DNA from: Gamsiella multidivaricata
Lineage: Eukaryota; Mortierellomycota; Mortierellomycetes; Mortierellales; Mortierellaceae
Direction of reading: 5' to 3'
Length of the DNA stretch: 64,000 nucleotides
Assembly: GCF_025024155.1 (NCBI RefSeq)
Contig: NW_026251712.1
Coordinates: forward strand, 114,501-178,500
The notes beneath the pieces were generated by a model that saw only the letters and a list, made by a program, of their open reading frames with translations, was not told where the DNA came from and ran no database searches. This document shows, piece by piece, positions 10,210 to 20,798 of the stretch. A program made the position numbers and the translations under genes. The stretch's first letter is position 1, and each line of letters starts with the position of its first letter.

Positions 10210-12194
10210 GGGCAGCTTCACCCCAATGCCTTAATGCTGGACGCGATATATAAGGGAAAGAGAGAGAGGGTTAGGAACGAGTGATGTTGCGCGAAACGAG
10301 AGGAGAGGGCAGCTCAACCATAGTTTGTTTACCGCAACCATACCATGAAAAAAATACTTGGACGCGCTGCTTTCATTCTCCTTCCCCACCACGCTTAGTT
10401 CGCTCACATGTCCCCTAGTTGCAGTCCTTTTAGTAAACAGGCTACGCGGTCAGATCATCCCATGGGTCTAGTAGACTTGCCTGACCTTAACGGGCAACTC
10501 GATGTCAAGACGCGACGTATCTGTTGCGAAAATGAGCGCTGAGGAATTCCTCCACGCCCGATGGAGCCTTGGTTCTCTGAAAGGCACTGATGATTTCAAC
10601 GCAAATTTGCCTATCGGCCATGATGATGATACCTGTGTTAGTACAGCAGAAATCATCAATGATTGCCTTTCAGTACCGCAGATGTATTGGAGTCAGAACC
10701 GGGTTTTGTGAGAACCAAAAACATATATCGATGATAATGTCCACATCGCGCCTTTAACTCTATTAAACCATCAGTCTCTGAATCCTGCGCTACCCAAAGA
10801 AATCATCCTTCAATCTTCCTGGGACTCTGTCTCTCGCTCAGGGTCCACATAGGGCATGAGAGGACGTCTTTCCGCGCTCAGCGACCATAGGTTCCACGCT
10901 TCTCCTTGCACAATTTCTGATAATGAGCCCAGCTGGCAACTAACCCAGCCTGTACAGCCGTGGCCGTTTATACTTCGATTGCCATAGCTGACTATTCGCT
11001 CCTCTCTGACACAGAGGCTAATTCAGGCCAAAAACGAAAGTTCCCCTACAGCCTGTTGTCGAATATAACCATGCTTTCGAATACAACAGCTGCTTTGTTG
11101 TACGGAGCCTCAGCTTCTATCTCAATGCTCCGGGTAGCAACGAAGATAGTGGCTCCTTTTACCCTCTAATTAATGCCTAATTCGTATCACCATTTGTATC
11201 CCAAACAGCCAGGCAAGCGGACAGATTGTTGTCTCATCTTCAACAGTTCCCGACACTACTTACTACCGCTACGATCACCACTTATCCTCCTCCGGTGGTC
11301 TCTGTGTGTAAACAAATGTATGTTGTAGGTAAAAACGAAAGCAGCTTTGAGGTACCCTCAATCGTCAATACCCTACCTTGGAGCCGATCCGCACTCAACA
11401 TCTCCAGCAAGACGGCTCAAGATCAAATAACTTTCAACTACATTTGTAGAACATAATTGATTCCTTTATCTATGAGTTCAGAAGACTGAAGAGTTCTCCC
11501 GCGACTGATATAAGTGTTCGTCTAGTGCCACATGGGATGAAGTAACACGAAAACGAACAATCTTTGAACTGCGAAGTATATTGTTTGGATGAGGACGTGA
11601 GATGCGAGCAATTGAACAGAAGCGAGTATATCGAGCCAACTCTCTGGCCCTAAAAGATAAAATGCGTGCTTCAGGCGGTGTCATCCACTCTATAATGAGA
11701 TGTTCACCATGGGTTTAAGACGTAAGCGAACGTCGCCCGCGTTCCTAGATTCTTAGGGAGATCAAACAGGATAGATTACGTCCATCCGCCAATTTCATGG
11801 ACATTATAAATATAAATTATCCAAGAAAACTGCACCATGCTCTACAGAATCGGCACGGCTATCGTTTCTGTTTAAGCCGGAAGAGTGATTTGATTTGTTC
11901 ACCTTTACTCAATTGCTCGCCTCTTTGAAAAGTGTGAAATATTTCCTCAATTCGCTGCAAGTCACCATTTTGTTGCGATGAAAGAAAGATTGAGTGGTGC
12001 CTGGCACAACAGCATCTGTTTCCTTCTCACTTTCATCGCTCCACCGAACTCGACCATCCTGCCTGCTCGATTCGCCCTTATCTCGTAGGGAACTCATCAG
12101 GAAAGGGCCTTTGCCATCGGCTACATCACCTTCGCCTTTTCTATCCCTCACACAGCACGTCTCGCTTTCGGTCTAACGGATCAAACCAACAACG
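10210..12194. other. Intergenic region upstream of ZIP9
   Basis: About 2 kb without a supported gene. A 69-codon frame at 10502-10711 starts with ATG and looks weakly coding but matches nothing I know and lacks partner exons. The last few hundred bases are presumably the promoter and 5' UTR of the zinc transporter. Confidence 0.4.
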
Positions 12195-13574
12195 ATGGAT
12201 CCCTTTTTCAGTCTCATCCTACTCTGCATCGCTATGCTGGTGGCCTCCTTCCTGGCTGGCAATGTTCCTCTTTCTTTTCATCTCTCCGAGGATCGTCTCA
12301 AGCTCATCTCCAACTTTGGGGTCGGTCTCCTTGTCGGAACCTCGCTGGTCGTTATCATCCCAGAAGGTGTCGAGACCCTCTATAGCACCCCTCATGACAC
12401 CTCAGCACCCTCTCCCCTAACATCCACGGGATTGGGCCTCGATATCGGCCATAACAAGCCCATCAAGCGTTCGTACTTCCATCCAGACACTACAGCTTCT
12501 GGCCTGACATTAGTCTCTGGAGTTCGGAAGGTCGCTACCAATGCTGGTCTTTTCAAACGCGAAGCTGATGTGGTCGTCATGAAGGCCGATCATGCCTATC
12601 TGATCCAAGACCAGTTCAAGCGGGAAGACGCTCAAGTAGTGTCGTTTGAGGGTAGCATGGATCACTTGGATCGACTGGACGTGTCAGCACTTGAAATGGA
12701 CAGCGCCAACGTCATGAACCAGGCTGTTCAAGGCCACGCACCAATCGTCAAACGCCAAGAAGGAGAGGACGGCCAGACAGGCGCAGCACCCGAAGATCAG
12801 AATCAAGAGAATCAAGATCAGCCCAAGAGCGATCACGACGAAACAGAACACGACGAGGAAGAGGAGAACGACAACCACAAGTACATTGGCCTCGCCCTGC
12901 TCGCTGGTTTCATCCTCATGTTCCTGATCGATCAAATGGGCCCGACTCACGCCCATAGCCACAACAACCATGTCTCTGTCGCGGACTTCACGGAGCTGCA
13001 TAACCTTCAATTGGACGACAGTAACATTCGTATGCCCTCGGCTGTGGGCATGGGTGCAGGAAACAAGAAGCGAGGCAACCCTATTACCATCGGACTTGTT
13101 GTTCATGCGGCTGCGGACGGCATTGCGCTCGGCGCCTCGGCCTCGCGTCCGGAACTGCGCTTCATCGTGTTTTTGGCAATCATGCTGCACAAAGCCCCTG
13201 CGGCGTTCGGTCTGTCAACGGTGTTGTTGCAACATGGATTCTCGCGTCGCCAGACTCGCCAACAGGTCGGGATCTTTTCGCTCGCAGCACCCATTGGAGC
13301 GATTCTTACGTACATTTTCATCCAGATGAGTGGACAGAGCGATGCGGCTTCGCTGCATTGGTGGACAGGCATGCTGTTGTTGTTCTCTGGAGGCACGTTT
13401 TTGTATGTAGCAATGCATGTGATGAGCGAGATGAACAACACGGAGAGGTCCTCGGCATCATCTGGATATGTGGGGGGCGCTGGCGGCGAGAAGGGCCTGT
13501 CTGTTATCGAGGTGCTGTGTGTCATCGGAGGCATGGTTGTGCCTTTGATCTTGTCTGTCGATCATGAGCATTGA
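12195..13574 (+). CDS. ZIP-family zinc transporter, ZIP9 (SLC39A9) type
   Basis: This is a predicted endomembrane (Golgi-type) ZIP transporter moving Zn2+, and possibly Mn2+, into the cytosol. It is a single-exon frame of 459 aa. The N-terminal block LVASFLAGNVPLSFHLSEDR followed by LIS-FGVGLLVGTSLVVIIPEG is typical of the ZIP9/yeast Atx2 subgroup. The loop between TM3 and TM4 is long (about residues 60-230), acidic and His-rich (DHDETEHDEEEEND). A further TM carries a THAHSHNNH metal-binding cluster. The conserved TM4-TM5 pair follows: VVHAAADGIALGASA and LAIMLHKAPAAFGLSTVLL, with the HxxxD and HKxPxA metal-site residues intact. The protein ends with DHEH. The ATG at 12195 begins the first membrane segment. 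The long loop is larger than in animal ZIP9, so metal sensing there is possible but inferred. Confidence 0.95.
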   Translation: MDPFFSLILLCIAMLVASFLAGNVPLSFHLSEDRLKLISNFGVGLLVGTSLVVIIPEGVETLYSTPHDTSAPSPLTSTGLGLDIGHNKPIKRSYFHPDTTASGLTLVSGVRKVATNAGLFKREADVVVMKADHAYLIQDQFKREDAQVVSFEGSMDHLDRLDVSALEMDSANVMNQAVQGHAPIVKRQEGEDGQTGAAPEDQNQENQDQPKSDHDETEHDEEEENDNHKYIGLALLAGFILMFLIDQMGPTHAHSHNNHVSVADFTELHNLQLDDSNIRMPSAVGMGAGNKKRGNPITIGLVVHAAADGIALGASASRPELRFIVFLAIMLHKAPAAFGLSTVLLQHGFSRRQTRQQVGIFSLAAPIGAILTYIFIQMSGQSDAASLHWWTGMLLLFSGGTFLYVAMHVMSEMNNTERSSASSGYVGGAGGEKGLSVIEVLCVIGGMVVPLILSVDHEH

Positions 13575-13880
13575 GAGTTCTAAAGCGTCCGTATGCCGTT
13601 ATATTGCTGTTTCATCTTCTTTCTAATACCACTCGTTTTAGATAGTTATACCTCCCTATCTTTTCGTTTTGTCTATTCCTTATTTTTACATCATTTGCAC
13701 CAGTGTATCAATAAAATAAAATCGATCCTTCATCAGTGCGCCTTCCATGCTGACTGGAGGTTGAAATGATAGATCCAATTGTATATTGTTGCAAATTCTA
13801 TATTGTATAGTTCTCCATTAATCCCATTCCATTCTTCCGCCACGAGTGCATTGTCCTGCGAACGTGGGAGGATCTCTTAC

Positions 13881-14178
13881 TTATGCGTAGGGCATCAAAC
13901 GACGCAGGTGCTTGGATTGGCGAGGTGTCGCATAAGCCGCCTTGCCGGCCTTGTTGAGACAACCGCGATCCATTCCTGTGTTGATATGGCGCTTTCCTGA
14001 CCTCCAGTGCTTGAACTTTCCTGAGGGAAGAGCGACGAACCTGATACATAATTGCAACGCAATCACAAGGAACGATGCGGATAAAACAGGGCAGGAAAGA
14101 GTGAGTCTAACGCATCGAGCCATTGAGCACGCTAGCGTGCATCAAACACCTCCAGGTCTGCCAAAAATGGTTCCTGAA

Positions 14179-14211
<33 letters not shown>

Positions 14212-14448
14212 CGTGTACCTCTTTTTGGCGGCAGAGTTAGTCTTAAGTTTGTAGCTCATATGGCGAACGGCGTTGCAGAGGACAGAGGTGGCGGGCGAAG
14301 GAGCAGTGAGTAATGATACAGCAGGTCGCGATACTGATGCGATAGCTGTGGACTTGAGTGGGCTCCAGGCAAGAGCTACAGGGAATACAAGAGGCCAAAA
14401 CATAGCGACGGTTAACAGGTCGTTTGAATCTGGACATGTCAACTCCAT
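13881..14448 (-). CDS. Mitochondrial large ribosomal subunit protein bL35m
   Basis: This is a structural protein of the mitochondrial ribosome. There are two exons, 14448-14219 and 14040-13881, spliced AAAAAGAG|GTACAC...ATCAG|GTTC. They join in frame to give 129 aa. The joined product reads YKLKTNSAAKKR|FVALPSGKFKHWRSGKRHI...SKHLRRLMPYA, which matches the bacterial L35 pattern MKT-SSAKKRF...SGK-K--AGKRHIL...RMLPY. The first ~60 residues form a mitochondrial-type leader with few acidic residues. An in-frame ATG at 14403 is an alternative start. The 178-bp intron contains a run of 31 T (on the gene strand) just after the 5' splice site. The gene is divergent from the coiled-coil gene at 15.0 kb, so the two may share a promoter. 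Confidence 0.88.
14180..14210. repeat. 31-bp A/T homopolymer inside bL35m intron
   Basis: Thirty-one A in a row on the plus strand read as U31 in the bL35m pre-mRNA, seven bases past the GTACACG donor. Exact length is prone to sequencing error. Confidence 0.8.
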
Positions 14449-14973
14449 TGTACGTTCTCTTTGGTCCTCCTATACTTTGTCGTATTCCATACCCATTGCT
14501 GATCTGATAAAGGATGTCATGGTGATTTTGTACTATGGTATTGAGGAATGGTTAGAGCCGAACGCAAAGGACAGAGATCTGTTTTGAAAGTGATACCACC
14601 AGTCTCGGAGGAGGAGCCCTCGGCGGAAATAATGTTTCAACAGATCCGTGACGAAAAATTTGATTGGAAATAACTCTATCCAATGCTGAAGAATATGGGG
14701 TTCTTTGCGTTTCAATCCATTCGCTTGCTTCAACAGCAAATATCCATCGATCCTCACCTGCTGTCCCACGCCTTACTCCTGAAAGAACACGTTGACGCAT
14801 TGGGCGTGTCGCGTTCCAATTGTATTTCCCTAGGTTTACTGTTCTGGCCTAGGCGCACGCATTCCAATAGACAGACTCGCACTGTTTTACTTTCTAGTGC
14901 AAAACCTGCGCTGCAGCGTAATTTTTTTGATCGTGCAATACCAGAGCACTGCGGAACCTGTAACCTGATAACC

Positions 14974-16999
14974 ATGTGGTACCCAGAACAAGAGGGGACC
15001 CGCGTGCCGTCATCCGATTCATCTCTCTTGATATCTTCCGACCATCCTTCCAAAGGGTTCACGGTCCATCAGCATATTCCTCAAGAGTATTCAACCCATT
15101 CTGACGCCGAAAGCATGCACGACAGTAGGATAGAAGGCGACCAGCTTGCCGCCCTAGGATTTTCAATATGTCCTTCAATGGCGCCAACTGAATCAAGCGA
15201 GGAAACTCCCCAGTCGACTCCTACAGCCGTTTCAGTGCAGCCTTCACATACCCCAGCGACATCTGCTCCGTCAAAGCGTTCCTTTCAACACCCACCAGAC
15301 CCACCCAGTATTTCACCGTCACAGCATAATATTATCCTGCCTTTCCAAACCGCCAACAGCTCTTCAACTTTCTCGCACTCTTCAAGTTTGATCGATCCCG
15401 ACGCAAATATACCGCGTCTGACAAGCAAACCGGGATCATCACCAGTACTGAGGCCAGAATCAGTATCTGAAACACCAGGAGTAACACCGGGAGGAACCAC
15501 GTCCTTGAATCAGGCACCCTCATTGATCGCTCGGATATCCATTCCTGAAAGCCATCGTAAGCTGTTTGTGGAAACACTATCGCGCCCACCGGATCCGGCT
15601 CTAAAGGTCAAGAAAAAGTCTGTACGGTTCAAGGCGGCTCTTTCGGGGTCCACTGCATCGGTTGCAGCGTCAAAAGTTCTGCGGAGGTAATTATTGAAAC
15701 CTGAATAGAATCTGTCGTTGAAGGTAAACAATCTAACCTTTTTTTCATTTTTATTTTTATTAGCAACCAAGAAAGTCCAGTTGCGACCTCAACGACCCGC
15801 TTACCCTCCAGTATCTCACCAAAATCAGGATCATCACGTCCACTGTGTAGCTCCTCCCCTATAGCCCACCATACCAGTAAATTATACGGTCTCCCGGTTA
15901 TGGACAGCAGAGATCCCGACGAAAAGATGGCCGAGCTGATGGAACTTAAACAAGTGAAGTAGGCACTCCAGTTCTATGCCATCAAAGTTGGCTTTCCCAG
16001 TCCGTCTTATTATGGCTGGCACTCATTTTACAGCCTTTCATGTTCCTTTCTCATCGTGTGTTAGAATTCGACAGGGAGATTTCTTGCACTTGAAGGATCA
16101 GATCTTTCAGATATCGCAGAACCTGGAAGAAAAAGAGAGTATCCTGGACGAGGTCCGTGGTGAACGAAAAGCGCTGCAGTCGGAACTCTCGCGTTATATC
16201 GCCATGATCAAACAAGTGCAGAAGGACTTCGAATTTGTACGTCCCTTGTCTCTCTTTTTCTTTATCTACCAGCCCTTTCGCCACCCGCCAACCAACAGTA
16301 ACCATATCCCCTTTCTATTTCCTTCAATGGGTAAAACGCGATTAGGCCCAACAAGCAGAACAAGACCTGATCAAGGAACGCGACCAACTCTCTCAACACC
16401 TCTCACAAATCAAGCACCACGATTATAAGATCCTCAAGGAAGAAGTTGATCAGCTACGCTCAAAAAAGGGTCTTCGTCCTTTACCAAATCTCGAACAGGA
16501 AGAAGCAGAGCTCATGGGCCGGTACCTCGAACAGCGACGTGGTCGATGGCGCGAGGATGGCTTGCACGACAGTAACGACCATTCGCCCTTTAGTGAGGGA
16601 AGTAGTAGCCATGCTGGATCACCGTCACCTGCACGATCATCCTCGTCGTCTTCGTATTTGCAACATACCGCTCATGCTTCCGCTTCATCGTCCTCGCTCG
16701 CTCCTGCAGCATCTTCTTCGACACCAACATCCCGCAGCAGAGACAGCGGCAGCAGTCGCTCAAGGAAAATTCGACAGCCAAGTCCTGGCCCCAGTAGGAG
16801 CCATAGTAGAAGCGCAAGCAAATCCAGACAGGAGTCGTCCAACAGAACCAGTGCCAGCGGCAGCAACAACGGCACAGGACGCTCGTCTCCATCCTCTAGA
16901 CCTGTACGCCAAAACCATAGCCGCAATCAAAGCCCAGCTCCATCGTCTTTCGCATCCGAAAGCAGAGCCGAGAGGTCCAAAAAGCGGTCGCGCCACTAG
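14974..16999 (+). CDS. Coiled-coil, Arg/Ser-rich C-terminus protein, unknown
   Basis: I do not recognise the family. Four exons join in frame: 14974-15686, 15764-15958, 16065-16236 and 16346-16999 (577 aa). Residues 1 to about 300 are Ser/Pro/Thr-rich and probably disordered. Residues about 290-380 form a charged heptad-type coiled coil (MAELMELKQVK...LKDQIFQISQNLEEKESILDEVRGERKALQSEL...), continued in exon 4 (AEQDLIKERDQLSQHL...LKEEVDQLRSKK). The last ~130 residues are Ser/Arg-rich with RS, SRS and KKRSRH motifs, resembling SR-type splicing or nuclear proteins. The start is uncertain: an upstream in-frame ATG at 14683 would add 97 residues of less gene-like sequence, so I prefer 14974. A nuclear scaffold role is a guess from composition only. 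Confidence 0.7.
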
Positions 17000-17253
17000 A
17001 ACGACGTTTTTTTTAACCTCACAGACAATCATAATAAAAGAACCTCGGCATTGCACTGTACATGTACACTATTGAGCAGCATCCTCATCTTCATGAATGC
17101 AGGCCACAAAATAAATTAAAAAAATGTCCAAACAAGAAATATTCAAGGTTGACCCATTTTATTCACTTTCCTTCTCTTTACTATGAGGTAACAAAGAGAA
17201 GCAAAAAAAAGCTCAAAAACAAAGGCCCTGTTTCATATCCTCAAACGAAGAAT

Positions 17254-18222
17254 TTAAACCTCAGTCTTGGCAATGATGTCCGAGTCACCAGCATCGGTGA
17301 TGGAGAGGACACCAACACTATCCATTTCACGAACAAAAAAAGAGATAAAAAACCAGGTCAGTAAATTATATCCGCATATCCTTCAAACAGCATACGCGAT
17401 TGATAAATGACGTTGCAATAACTTACCGGAAGTACTTTCCGCAGGCGGTACCGAGCTCGACGTTGGTGCCGGTGTAGTGGTGGACACCGGTCTTGGACAA
17501 CATGGCGTAGTACTCAATCTCGGACTTGCGAAGAGGGGGGCAGTTACCAGAGATGATGACCAACTTGGCTGCATCGCATCAAATAGATGGTAAACAAGGC
17601 AAAACACCCGCCAATTCGACAAGAACCGGTACGAAAGAGCATACAAGAACATGCGTCGTATAAAAAAACCAACGAAACACAGAAAATAAAGAGGAAACAA
17701 AAAAAAATGGAAGAATGGTGAGAAAAAAAGAATCTTTGGGACGTTCTCAGCCCTTGCGAGCTCCGGTCACCAAAAGAAGGGCATTGGCTTGTCTGGGGAA
17801 CAGTATCATTCGTTCAATTGCTCTAGCAAGAGTAGCAAGAGCACCAGTGCCAACGAGGTGCAAAGAAAGACCATAGTTCACAGAGAATCGATCATGTAAA
17901 TGTCGAAATTCAACATCCAACGATGACGTTCATTCTGTTCGCCATAGTTTCCTTCGCTTCCTCCTTGCAAATCTACTGCTCATCTCATTCCGTTCCGCTC
18001 GATCCTCGATTCGCGTTGTTGAATCCCGCCCAGACAAGCCAATTAGAAAGAAAAAAAAAAGATCCAAAAGATCCTGATCTAGATTCACTTACACTTTCCA
18101 GTGCGGAGGGTCTTGAGGGTGGACTTGTAGCCGAGCTGGTACTTGCCAGACTTCATGACGAGAGCCAAGCGGGAGTTGATACCCTCACCAGCCTTAACCT
18201 TCTTCTTGTTGATAGGGGCCAT
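17254..18222 (-). CDS. RPL30: Large ribosomal subunit protein eL30
   Basis: eL30 is a small L7Ae-family RNA-binding protein of the cytosolic 60S subunit. Three exons, 18222-18093, 17568-17427 and 17317-17254, give 111 aa, the usual length. Recognisable blocks are [26 protein letters not shown] (exon 1), [46 protein letters not shown] (exon 2) and [15 protein letters not shown] (exon 3). The first intron is 524 bp, much longer than most introns in this window, and carries a perfect 15-bp inverted repeat (listed separately). In yeast, L30 represses splicing of its own transcript, so a structured intron here is suggestive. An ATTGTTG context surrounds the ATG at 18222. Confidence 0.97.
17783..18043. 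repeat. Perfect 15-bp inverted repeat in RPL30 intron 1
   Basis: ATTGGCTTGTCTGGG at 17783-17797 and its exact complement at 18029-18043 can pair as a stem with a loop of about 230 nt. On the transcript, the 5' arm begins about 50 nt after the 5' splice site and the 3' arm ends about 215 nt before the acceptor. Pairing would shorten the effective intron or sequester the donor side. The match is exact; its role is inferred. Confidence 0.7.
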
Positions 18223-18536
18223 TGTTGAATATTCTAAATGTCGAGAATCGGGAATGGGATGATCCGAGTAGATGAGAATTGATTCGGTGGTTAATATTGC
18301 GGTCGACTTCTATCGCTGGAGCCTCTCGTCTGAAAACCATGGAGTCGCAGTTGAATCCCAAGTCGATCCAAAAAGTGTCCATACCAAGTCTGTTGGAATT
18401 GAGAGAGAGGAGGATTCAGCAAGATTCAAGTTGACAGTCGTTTATAAACAGAAAAAATTATATTCAAAGCACGTGATTTTCCAAGGGAGCGACGGATGAG
18501 GTGAAAAGTGTTCAGGAACAATTGTATTTGTGAGCT

Positions 18537-20798
18537 CTACTTTCTAAAAGTCGGTGTTTGCGTGTTTGGGAAGAGCGAGACTGGCCGGTGGAGCCCATTC
18601 CACTTCTTGTTGTACTGCCCACAAGCATTGCAAAGCTTTTCATTGTGAACCCCCAGTCGCCAGATAGCTACATGGCATTGGAGAAAACCCCGTTAAATAA
18701 TAAATGTCAATACAAAATAAATAAAAAGGCATTGATCATTGTAGCAGACAAGGACACATTGGCAGACTTACGCGAGACAAGCGTTCCGCAATTGGCACAG
18801 GGAATTTGAGAATCATTCCGTCTCCAGTGGGCAGGCGTGCCACCTGTTGAAGTAACCACGGTATGAAAGTTTTTCCTGAAGGTAACATCGCCGTTGGCAT
18901 GGACCTGCAGCGTTGCTGGCGCATTACTAGTGTTGGCGCGAGGCCTCGAGTATGTCTTTTGGTGTGTGGGCTGGTTTGGAACAGAGTATGCATGGTGACT
19001 GGGCTGAGGGATAGACGGATAGCCTCCAGTCATGTTGATGTGTGGGGACAAGGCGACCTGAGGTATGATGGTCGTCGGCGACGTGGCCTTTTTGTGGGCC
19101 ACTGGGTTGTGTGTGGGGTATCCTGTAGCAGTTGGGGGAAGTCCACTGCGGATCGAGTTGCTCGGGAATGCAAAAGGTTTGGTGGGAGGCAGCGTTCCAG
19201 CAAAAGCGGGCTCCTTGTATGGGATCCTTCGAATAGCGTCCGTAATAACCTCTGCTGTCACAAATGTAGAAGGTGTCGCCTTGCTGGCCAGCTCCACAAG
19301 AGAATTGCGCAATATCGCCGCTGATGCCATGCAATATTGCTGTTGTTAGAATTGAGGGCTCAAGATAATATCGACAGGGCTTGTAATAAATCAAACATGT
19401 CATCGCCTTACCAATTTCTTTCTCGCGAGCGCCGACGGTCTGGTTCTTTGATGCAAACCTCTCCTCCTGCATCTTGTACAGCTCATACAGTAAGATTGCA
19501 TTCTTCTGGATGGCCTCCTGCGGTGCGAGCGATTCGTGGTCTGCCTTGGCACAATGAGTAACTTCCAACAAGCTCTTGACGTTGAGGCCATCCTCGGACA
19601 AAAATTGCAAATCGGTCTCTTTGATATCAATCCCGTTTTCCTGGGACTGATACTGTTGCGCGATCTCAAGGATGCTATCCAGCTGGGCTCTTGCTTTGTT
19701 CTGATCCTCGGTCCCTACCACATTTGCTTTCGTCTTTTGTGCGACTCTTGTCAGTACGGCATCGTAGGCTGTTGATGTATCCTCTGCATCCATTTGAGCG
19801 TTGGAAGAGTCGACAAACGGTGCGAACGACGTGAATGGCGTGTAGGGCGTAAACTCGACTGGAATAAACATACGAACAGTTAACATTTAAACCTTGGAAT
19901 GTTGGCTGGTATATCAAATACCAATAAAAACACGAAGACATACCCCCTGCACTCTTCTTTGTTTGGTCACAGACGGAGGACACTGGTCTGGGCTTCGTGT
20001 TAACATCTTTGATCAATGGTGGATTCGCGTTCGAGGCGGTTGGGACGACCACTGTTTTCACCAGATCCTGATCCAGAGCGTCATCCTGGACAATAGCCTT
20101 GCTAGTAAACACGAATCCCTCAGGAACTCGCTGGAAGAGCGCGATTTTTTCGTGATCTCGCCCAGGTGGAGCTGCCTGGCCCTCTTCTTGTGACCGGATC
20201 TTCTTACCATGCGATCGAATGGTGTAGTGAGATTTGTCGCTGATGAGGTCGTATGCAAGCTGGAGTAATTTCTGTGCATGTTCCTGCTTTTCTGAGTCCT
20301 GGGCGTTAGCGAGAATAGCCTGCTTGCAGATATTGCTGATATCGTCCTAGTAATGACGATGAACAGTATCGAGCGAATGTCAGCATGCAATCCAATAACG
20401 ACAAATTCCATTGATGGTTTGATGCAACTGAGCATTACCTTGAACGAAACGATGCTGGAATATTGGGCTTCTCTGAGTTTTGAACGGATATTCTGGAGAG
20501 AGGTCTCGACCTTTTCTCCATTGATGACAGAGATGGCGACTGTCGCAAAAATCTTATGCTTGTCCAAACCGTGCACTACATGCAGGATGTTCGCCAGCAT
20601 ATCGTTGAATTCCACCGACGTGACCTCAGTATGCTTCTGCGTGGAATGCTCCTCATTGAATTCCGCTGTTTTTGCCCTCTTGGGTTCAGTTCCTAGTACG
20701 GGTGATCCTAGACTGCCTGCCACTGGCGAGGGCTGTGATTTGCGCTTGTTGTATCCCTCCGCCTGCCCATTTACAATATTTGCAGCGCTTTCTTCCAT
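18537..20798 (-). CDS. Bromodomain-like plus GATA zinc-finger protein
   Basis: This is a probable chromatin or transcription factor. Five exons (20798-20439, 20346-19944, 19858-19412, 19320-18772, 18667-18537) close in frame to 629 aa. Residues about 50-135 resemble a bromodomain helix bundle: ML-NILHVV---DKHKIFA, then SLQNIRSKLREAQYSSIVSFKDDISNICKQAI, the usual helix B/C pattern. Acidic and helical stretches fill the middle; residues about 410-560 are Pro/Ser-rich. The C-terminus has a GATA-type finger, CANC-x17-CNAC, split by the last intron (CANCGTLVS|PIWRLGVHNEKLCNACG). The finger is visible only when exons 4 and 5 are joined. A KRK/KRAK patch near residues 20-40 could be a nuclear signal. 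The classical bromodomain acetyl-lysine Asn is not obvious, so reader activity is uncertain. Confidence 0.85.

Noticed and set aside
17751..17930. 57-codon open stretch in RPL30 intron 1 (minus strand)
   Set aside because: The peptide looks faintly protein-like, but it has no good splice sites or ATG and lies in the loop of the intron stem; length is within chance.
18927..19330. Cys-containing reading (QFSCGAGQQGDTFYICDSRG...) in the GATA gene region
   Set aside because: It arises only if intron 3 is not removed. Splicing to the AG at 19321 moves the reading to another frame that leads to the GATA finger.
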